A DNA stretch of 11,115 bases from CADAWZ01 sp045114665 (GTDB lineage: Bacteria > Vulcanimicrobiota > CADAWZ01), in assembly GCA_045114665.1 (NCBI GenBank), contig JBGUKW010000250.1, positions 1-11,115 of the forward strand. Direction: 5' to 3'. The notes under the pieces were generated by a model. It was not told the DNA's origin, did no database searches, and saw only the letters and a list, made by a program, of their open reading frames with translations. Below, piece after piece: positions 5,758 to 11,115 of this stretch. A program made the position numbers and the translations under genes. The stretch's first letter is position 1; each line of letters opens with the position of its first letter.

Positions 5758-7899
5758 ATGGGAAATACAGTTGTTATAGCAGAAAAGCCTTCTGTTGCAC
5801 GAGATATAGCTCGTGTACTTGGTTGTAAAAAAAATGGAAATGGATTCATTGCAGGAGATAATAACTATATTATTACTTGGGCGGTTGGTCATTTGGCAGT
5901 TTTATATGAACCTGAAGATTATGATCAAAAATTCAAGAAATGGTATTTTAGAGATCTTCCTATAATTCCAAGTAAAATGAACATAAAGCCTGCTAAGGCT
6001 ACAGAAGAACAATTTAATATCATAAAAAATATTATCAATTCTCCTAAAACAGATTTGCTTATATGTGCGACAGATTCTGGTAGGGAAGGGGAATTGATTT
6101 TTAGATATATATATGAACTCGCCAAATGCACTAAACCTTTTAAAAGGCTTTGGATTTCGAGTATGACAGATGAAGCCATAAAAAATGGATTTGCCAATTT
6201 GAAAGACGGCAAAGATTATGACAAATTGTATGAATCTGCAAAATGTAGATCAGAGGCTGATTGGCTTGTTGGGATAAATGCAAGCAGGGCTTTTTCTGTC
6301 ATGTATAATACAAATTTGAGCATAGGGCGTGTTCAATCTCCTACTCTTGGAATTATTGTTGACAGGCAGAAAGAAATAGATTCTTTCGATGTAAAAACAT
6401 ATTATGAAGTGCAAGTTATTTATGATAATTTTTTAGGTGTTTGGTTCAGAGAAGTAAATGGCGTGAGAGATACAAAGATAATTTTGAAAGATGAGGCTGA
6501 TAAGATAGTTGCTACTGTCTCAAAAAAAGATGGTATCGTTTCGCTAGTTGAAAGTGAAGAAAAACAGATTCCACCTCCTCTTTTATATGATTTGACAGAA
6601 TTACAGAGAGACGCAAATAAAAAATATGGATTTTCTGCTGAAAAGACATTGAATATTGTTCAAGATTTATATGAAAAGAGAAAAGCTGTTACATATCCAA
6701 GAACAGATAGTCGCTATTTGAGTGAAGACATGATAAAAGTTCTTCCAATTATTTTAAAGAGAATAAATTTTGAGCCTTATAGTAAATTTCTTAATTATGT
6801 TTTTTCATTGGAGAAATTGCCTATAACAAAACGAATTGTTGACAATTCAAAAATTACAGACCATCATGCCATAATTCCAACTAATTCAAATATAAATACA
6901 ACTAATTTTTCAAAGGAAGAAAAAGAAGTGTTTGATTTGATTGCTCGTAGATTCATAAGTGTTTTTTATCCATATAATATTTATACTATAACGAGGATTA
7001 TTGTAACTTGTGAAAATGAGAATTTTATATCAAAGGGAAAAACAATAAAGCAAGCTGGCTGGACAGTCCTTTATGAAGGACAGGAAAATAACAATTCAAA
7101 ACCAAAGACTAAAAAAGGCAAAAAAAATCAAGCAGATGATGAAGAGCAAATTTTGCCTGATTTGTCTAAAGGTGATATTGTCAAAATAAAAGAGGCTAAG
7201 GCTGTTGATAAAAAGACAAAACCACCAAGTCAATATACAGAAGCTACTCTTTTGTCTGCAATGGAACATGCAGGAAGATTTGTAGAAAATGAAGAGTTGA
7301 AGGAAAAATTAAAAGAAGGTGGACTTGGAACACCTGCAACAAGGGCAGGCATAATAGAAAGGCTTATTTCTGTAGGTTATATGAAAAGAGTTGGAAAATC
7401 TCTTGTTCCTACAGATAAAGGCAAGAAATTGATGTCAATAATTCCTCCTGAACTGAGATCTCCTGAGACTACTGGCAAATGGGAGAAAGGTCTTGAATCC
7501 ATATATAGGGGAAATATGCAACCTGAGAGATTTATGCAAAGCATTATTAAATTTGTAAATTTTCTTGTAAAAGAATCAGAAATTCTCGCAAATAAGGATA
7601 AAAATAATCAAGATTTTGTTTTTGAGAATGTGAAGAAAAATATACCTGAAAAAGCACTTGGTGTTTGTCCTGTCTGTAAAAAAGGCTATATTTTTGAAAA
7701 TTCAAAGGCTTTTTACTGTTCTAAATGGCAACAGGATTGTAAATTTACATTGTGGAAAAATTCTTTGTCAAAAGTGGGGATTTCGGAGTTAAATGCTGAT
7801 ATGGTAAAAGAACTTTTAAATAGTGGAGTTACAAAACTTGAAGAAGGTACCATAACATATAAAACTTCTGAAGGAATTAGATTTTTGAAAAATCCATAA
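5758..7899 (+). CDS. topB: DNA topoisomerase III (type IA)
   Basis: The 713-aa protein matches bacterial TopB along its length. The Toprim domain opens with AEKPSVA (E9) and carries DSGREGE at 106-112, the form common in Firmicutes-type TopB. SIGRVQSPTLG starts at 188. The catalytic tyrosine is Y313 in TYPRTDS, and LGTPATRAG is at 523-531. A Lys-rich loop (448-457) is probably a surface insertion. The C-terminus holds a four-Cys element, C637-x2-C640 and C654-x6-C661, probably a zinc-ribbon-like DNA-binding module related to the topoisomerase C-terminal repeats. The enzyme passes single strands through a transient break and decatenates replication or recombination intermediates in the cytoplasm. 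ATG 5758 has AGGA 9 nt upstream. It is convergent with the next gene across a strong hairpin. Nothing nearby (no conjugation or relaxase genes) suggests a plasmid-type TopB. Confidence 0.95.
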   Translation: MGNTVVIAEKPSVARDIARVLGCKKNGNGFIAGDNNYIITWAVGHLAVLYEPEDYDQKFKKWYFRDLPIIPSKMNIKPAKATEEQFNIIKNIINSPKTDLLICATDSGREGELIFRYIYELAKCTKPFKRLWISSMTDEAIKNGFANLKDGKDYDKLYESAKCRSEADWLVGINASRAFSVMYNTNLSIGRVQSPTLGIIVDRQKEIDSFDVKTYYEVQVIYDNFLGVWFREVNGVRDTKIILKDEADKIVATVSKKDGIVSLVESEEKQIPPPLLYDLTELQRDANKKYGFSAEKTLNIVQDLYEKRKAVTYPRTDSRYLSEDMIKVLPIILKRINFEPYSKFLNYVFSLEKLPITKRIVDNSKITDHHAIIPTNSNINTTNFSKEEKEVFDLIARRFISVFYPYNIYTITRIIVTCENENFISKGKTIKQAGWTVLYEGQENNNSKPKTKKGKKNQADDEEQILPDLSKGDIVKIKEAKAVDKKTKPPSQYTEATLLSAMEHAGRFVENEELKEKLKEGGLGTPATRAGIIERLISVGYMKRVGKSLVPTDKGKKLMSIIPPELRSPETTGKWEKGLESIYRGNMQPERFMQSIIKFVNFLVKESEILANKDKNNQDFVFENVKKNIPEKALGVCPVCKKGYIFENSKAFYCSKWQQDCKFTLWKNSLSKVGISELNADMVKELLNSGVTKLEEGTITYKTSEGIRFLKNP

Positions 7900-7923
7900 A
7901 TCAATTATTTTTCTTAATTAAAA

Positions 7924-7976
7924 ATCCCCTATTTTAAAACTCCTAAATTTTATTTAGGAGTTTTAAAATAGGGGAT
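7924..7976. terminator. Perfect 24-bp-stem hairpin between convergent genes, probable terminator
   Basis: Positions 7924-7947 are exactly complementary to 7953-7976 around a 5-nt loop. On the minus strand the hairpin starts 17 nt after the stop of the zinc-ribbon gene and is followed by TTTTAATTAA, so it fits an intrinsic terminator for that gene. On the plus strand (topB) no T-tract follows, so termination there would rely on the stem alone. The stem is much longer than the usual 7-12 bp of an intrinsic terminator. Confidence 0.75.
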
Positions 7977-7993
7977 AGGTTGAAATAAAATAT

Positions 7994-9991
7994 TTACATT
8001 GGTTGTGCCATCATTTTAATTTGTTTAAATTCTTCAAATGCTTCATGGACTAAATCATTGCCCATAATAGCTCTTCCAGTATCTCTATCATTATCAAAAT
8101 CAGCTATACTTTGAAGACCTTTTATGAATTTTTTAGTCGCTTCAATAAATGGAGCAGGATCTATTTCATCTTCTGTATCTTTAGGTCTTGAATTCATAAA
8201 TGACAAGACTTTTTTGGCTTCTTCTAATATCGGATTGACAACTTCGCCAACTGTAAATTCTTGGAATGCAGGAGAACTTGGATTTTTGGAAACAAATATG
8301 AGTTGGCTTATTAATTCTTCAATTCTTTTTATGTTTTCACTTGGCATTGAATCAGCGGTGTCTTGACTTATATTTAGAAGACTTCCCTCTGAAGGTTTTT
8401 CTTGAGCCATCATTGTTTTTGCAAATGCTAAAGAGGCATTACATTTTGAGCAATGTGAGGCTACTATCGAATTTGCAGTTCCACATTTTATACATAGTAT
8501 TGTATTACCTGCTTCTTTAGCTTCATTGGCTTTTTTTTCTGCTTCTTCTCTTTCTTTACATATATTTAATATTCCAGAAACACCTTGTTTCATTTTTTCC
8601 ATTGCCAATGGAAGAGCAGAAAAATTATTTGATGTAAGAGCATCATTTACCATTCTCAATGCTTCACCTTGAAGATTTATAAATTCTACTGTTTCAGGAG
8701 CTGGTTCTTGTACTTCTGAGAATTTTTCAATCATAAAGTTGTTTACTCTTCTTAAAATTCTGATAGGTGTTGTTCCAAAATAAACTCCTGCTATAATATC
8801 ACAGTATTCATTTATATTTGCAGCTTTTGATATGTCAAGAGATTGAGTTCTTGCATATTCTAAAATTGTTGCCATTGTATTTTCAAAATTTTCAACAGCA
8901 TTTTTTAATGCAATTAAACTTTCATCACTATCATTTAAATTTGTGAAACACTGTCTTTCATATTCCACAAGTTGTTTTAATGAATCTCTGTAATATTCTT
9001 TTACATTTTCAGGAAGAAATGTTTTGTCAAAATTTGCTACTGTTGATTCATGTCTTTGAATAAGGTTATTGACTTCATTTAAGACATCATCTAAGTAATA
9101 TTCATTGTCATTTTCGCCATTTTCTATTTCTAATGCTAATTTTTCTATTTCTTCTTCACTTAGATTTGTATTTTCATCTATTTCAAGTTCTGGTGATTCT
9201 ATTCTTACATCTCCCTGTTTAACTCTGTATCTTCTTATCCAAAGTCTTTCGAGTTCATCTATTTTAGAAAATGAAAAAAGAGAATCAACTTTTTCATGCA
9301 TATCTTTTAGGTAATCATGTAGAGTTTTAGCATTTTCTTGAATCATAGCAGCACCAGCTATCAAATTTTGACTGTTATGTTCTTCCAAAAATACTTGAAT
9401 TCCGCCAATACCTTCTTTTATATTTGCCATATAATTTATAAAATGGGGTTGCCATTGAGAGGCTTGAGGTCTTATCTCAAGATAATCATTGAATTCCTCT
9501 TCTGTATCTTCTACAAATCCAATCATAAGTTGTTGTCTGTATGGAAGAATATCATCTGTTTCACTTCCCCCATAAACATTTAAACATGCTTGTAGATAGT
9601 CATTTACAACAGGATATCTTGAAAGTCTTAGTTTAATATCTTCTTGTTTCATTGCAGATATTGCTCTTTCTTTTAAGATAAGAGCTTCTTCAATGCCATT
9701 TAATAAATCATCTACAACAGGAGATGATTTGCCACTGTCGATTATATTTTTTAATTCCCCTAAAAGTTCATCTATCTTTCTATATTGTTCTTCGGCTTCA
9801 GCTTCAGCATTTAGTATGACATTGATTTTTTTCATACCTTGTAAATCAAATTTCAACATTTCTTTTTCTGAAGCATTTAGTGCTATTGCATCATTGAGAA
9901 CTAATTGTAATTGTTGTGTGAATGATTTATCATTCATCCACATTTCAGCAATATTTGCTAAAGCAACCATTGGAGGACTAAATTTAATCAT
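7994..9991 (-). CDS. Helical zinc-ribbon protein of unknown function, 665 aa
   Basis: I do not recognise this family. There is no signal peptide or membrane segment. The chain looks almost entirely alpha-helical, rich in Glu, Lys, Asn and Leu. A very acidic segment covers about 266-302 (SPELEID to EYYLDD). A short charged helix (about 480-495) leads into a zinc ribbon, C500-x2-C503 and C514-x2-C517, of the kind found in many bacterial adaptor proteins. A helical tail of about 145 residues follows, ending in MMAQPM. Ribbons of this type often mediate protein or nucleic-acid contacts; here the partner is unknown. ATG 9991 has AAGGAAA about 10 nt upstream. It lies 77 bp downstream of the aldo/keto reductase on the same strand and may be co-transcribed with it. 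A hairpin terminator follows its stop. Length and composition are those of an ordinary expressed gene, with no break. Confidence 0.85.
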   Translation of the reverse strand: MIKFSPPMVALANIAEMWMNDKSFTQQLQLVLNDAIALNASEKEMLKFDLQGMKKINVILNAEAEAEEQYRKIDELLGELKNIIDSGKSSPVVDDLLNGIEEALILKERAISAMKQEDIKLRLSRYPVVNDYLQACLNVYGGSETDDILPYRQQLMIGFVEDTEEEFNDYLEIRPQASQWQPHFINYMANIKEGIGGIQVFLEEHNSQNLIAGAAMIQENAKTLHDYLKDMHEKVDSLFSFSKIDELERLWIRRYRVKQGDVRIESPELEIDENTNLSEEEIEKLALEIENGENDNEYYLDDVLNEVNNLIQRHESTVANFDKTFLPENVKEYYRDSLKQLVEYERQCFTNLNDSDESLIALKNAVENFENTMATILEYARTQSLDISKAANINEYCDIIAGVYFGTTPIRILRRVNNFMIEKFSEVQEPAPETVEFINLQGEALRMVNDALTSNNFSALPLAMEKMKQGVSGILNICKEREEAEKKANEAKEAGNTILCIKCGTANSIVASHCSKCNASLAFAKTMMAQEKPSEGSLLNISQDTADSMPSENIKRIEELISQLIFVSKNPSSPAFQEFTVGEVVNPILEEAKKVLSFMNSRPKDTEDEIDPAPFIEATKKFIKGLQSIADFDNDRDTGRAIMGNDLVHEAFEEFKQIKMMAQPM

Positions 9992-10008
9992 GTGTTTTTA
10001 TTTCCTTA

Positions 10009-10050
10009 TAAAAATATTCTTAAAAATATATTCAAAAATATATATTTATT
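10009..10050. repeat. Short AT-rich repeats in the leader of the zinc-ribbon gene
   Basis: Three imperfect copies of a unit like AAAAATATATTC follow one another between the aldo/keto reductase stop and the zinc-ribbon start. They make the 77-bp gap almost pure A/T. A promoter may be hidden here, but no -35/-10 pair stands out. Low complexity alone may explain it. Confidence 0.35.
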
Positions 10051-10068
10051 ATCCTTTAAAAAAATAAA

Positions 10069-11013
10069 TTAAATTACTTCTAAACAAAAATCTGGACATA
10101 CTGAAGCACAATATCCACATAATATACATTTTTCTCTATTTACAATTATTCCATTTTCTGTTAGAGAAAGAGCTTTTTGATCACATCTTCTAACACAATT
10201 TCCACATTTTTGGCAACCATCATGTTCTATATTTAGATATCTTTTTCTGTTTGATAATTTTTTTGATAGCTCTGTTGGAATTTCTAACCCTTGCATCATT
10301 GATATATTATATTTTATTTCATCTTCGTTTTGCATTCCTATCACAACAGATGAAATAAATGGAAATTGTCTTAAAAAATTAAATGCTTTTTGTGGTTCTC
10401 TAAAGCAATGACCACCTCCCAGCCCTTTCATTATAAAAATGCCTTTGCCTTTTTTATAAGCTGTTTCAAGAGCTCTTTGCATTTCAAGAGCTGTACCATC
10501 TATTATTCCGAGACCTCTATAGTTGAATATTGCAAAAATTATATCTATTTCATCATGTTCTACAAGTGCTTTTACGCATTCGATGTGATGTGTAGAAACT
10601 CCAGTTAGTTTTATTAACCCTTTTTCTTTTGCCTTTAACATGCAATCTATTGCTGGCTTATGTCCTTGTAGAGTTAGTTCGCTTTCCTGTTGATGTAACA
10701 TAAATATATCTATTTTGTCTCTTTTTGTTTCTTTTAGAGCTTTTTCTATTGATTGTTGCATTTGATCATATTCATAGGCATAAGATTTTGCACCAATCAT
10801 TATTTCATCTGGAAGTTTTTTATATCCTATATGTCTGTATGTATCATATATTTCAGCTGAGTCAAAATAGTTAATTCCTGAATCTATGGCTTTTTCAATT
10901 AATTCAGAACCTTCTTTGGGAGACATATTTTTTTGGACATGAGACATTGTCAATGTTCCAAATGAAACAAGAGATATTTTTATTCCTGTTTTGCCAATTT
11001 CTCTATATTCCAC
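10069..11013 (-). CDS. Aldo/keto reductase with C-terminal 2x[4Fe-4S] ferredoxin domain
   Basis: The 314-aa protein starts with the family's usual N-terminus (EYREIGKTGIKIS). It keeps the catalytic tetrad: D51 and Y56 in FDSAEIY, K76 in GAKSY, and H107 in MLH. The NAD(P)H-binding part of the barrel follows (VVIGMQN). At the C-terminus are two cluster motifs, C267-x2-C270-x2-C273-x3-C277 and C296-x2-C299-x2-C302-x3-C306-P, a bacterial 2x[4Fe-4S] ferredoxin. Such fused reductases are common in strict anaerobes; the physiological substrate is not known from sequence. The start is GTG at 11013. An in-frame TAA lies directly upstream, so no longer form is possible. The ribosome site is poor: GATGAG, then a run of nine A's. 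This suggests low expression or coupling to the upstream gene. The first motif lacks the Pro usually found after its fourth Cys (CD instead of CP). Confidence 0.9.
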   Translation of the reverse strand: MEYREIGKTGIKISLVSFGTLTMSHVQKNMSPKEGSELIEKAIDSGINYFDSAEIYDTYRHIGYKKLPDEIMIGAKSYAYEYDQMQQSIEKALKETKRDKIDIFMLHQQESELTLQGHKPAIDCMLKAKEKGLIKLTGVSTHHIECVKALVEHDEIDIIFAIFNYRGLGIIDGTALEMQRALETAYKKGKGIFIMKGLGGGHCFREPQKAFNFLRQFPFISSVVIGMQNEDEIKYNISMMQGLEIPTELSKKLSNRKRYLNIEHDGCQKCGNCVRRCDQKALSLTENGIIVNREKCILCGYCASVCPDFCLEVI

Positions 11014-11058
11014 TTATTTTTTTTTCTCATCTGCTACTCAAAATGTGATTAAATATAC

Positions 11059-11115
11059 TCACATCGAGAAATTGAAATCCTCACGGATATTTCTTACTGC
11101 TTCTTTCTTTTTTTT
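11059..11115 (-). CDS. Probable 3' end of an unidentified gene (5' end outside window)
   Basis: On the minus strand one frame is open from the window edge to a TGA at 11059-11061, giving 18 residues (four Lys, then EAVRNIREDFNFSM). The other two frames close quickly. The composition looks like a real protein tail and it lies 45 nt upstream of the aldo/keto reductase on the same strand, so the two may share a transcript. The piece is too short to name a family. Confidence 0.45.
   Translation of the reverse strand, partial: KKKKEAVRNIREDFNFSM

Noticed and set aside
9338..10067. Plus-strand open frames opposite the zinc-ribbon gene
   Set aside because: They have Phe/Ser/Ile-rich composition typical of the antisense of a Glu/Lys-rich gene and no supporting motifs or start signals.
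11044..11063. CRP-like site TGTGA...TCACA
   Set aside because: The half-sites are separated by 10 bp rather than 6, and half of it overlaps the probable 3' end of a gene.

Overview
This is an AT-rich bacterial window with dense coding and short gaps. It reads with the standard genetic code and clear purine-rich ribosome sites. The gene set (MutL tail, QueD, PilZ, secreted GH13 amylase, a TopB of the Firmicutes-like 'DSGREGE' type, a ferredoxin-tailed aldo/keto reductase) fits an anaerobic or fermentative, low-GC bacterium that uses c-di-GMP. The sequence alone does not fix the phylum. The amylase signal peptide lacks a lipobox, and no marker gene here is diagnostic. Placement in an uncultured low-GC lineage is a guess.

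Layout: (1) 1-84, + strand, the last residues of MutL. (2) 85-269, a gap with a 49-bp palindrome that looks like two fused IS3-type ends and a 10-bp tandem repeat. (3) 270-2812, minus strand: amylase, then pilZ and queD, the last two overlapping by 11 bp. (4) 2813-3002, a divergent, very AT-rich promoter region with several palindromes. (5) 3003-5660, + strand, a large unrecognised protein with two long heptad-repeat helices followed by a Q/N/G-rich prion-like tail, ended by an intrinsic terminator. (6) 5758-7899, + strand, topB (DNA topoisomerase III). (7) 7924-7976, a perfect 24-bp-stem hairpin between convergent genes. (8) 7994-11013, minus strand: an unrecognised 665-aa helical protein with one zinc ribbon, preceded by the aldo/keto reductase. 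(9) 11059-11115, minus strand, a probable 3' end of another gene.

The genes do not form one pathway. mutL and topB are DNA maintenance; queD makes a queuosine precursor; pilZ senses c-di-GMP; the amylase digests external alpha-glucans. The two large unknown proteins flank topB. Both appear soluble and mostly helical, with no signal peptide or membrane segment. The 885-aa one is the best candidate for something undescribed: a possible self-assembling or phase-separating scaffold. That role is inference from composition and repeat architecture only.
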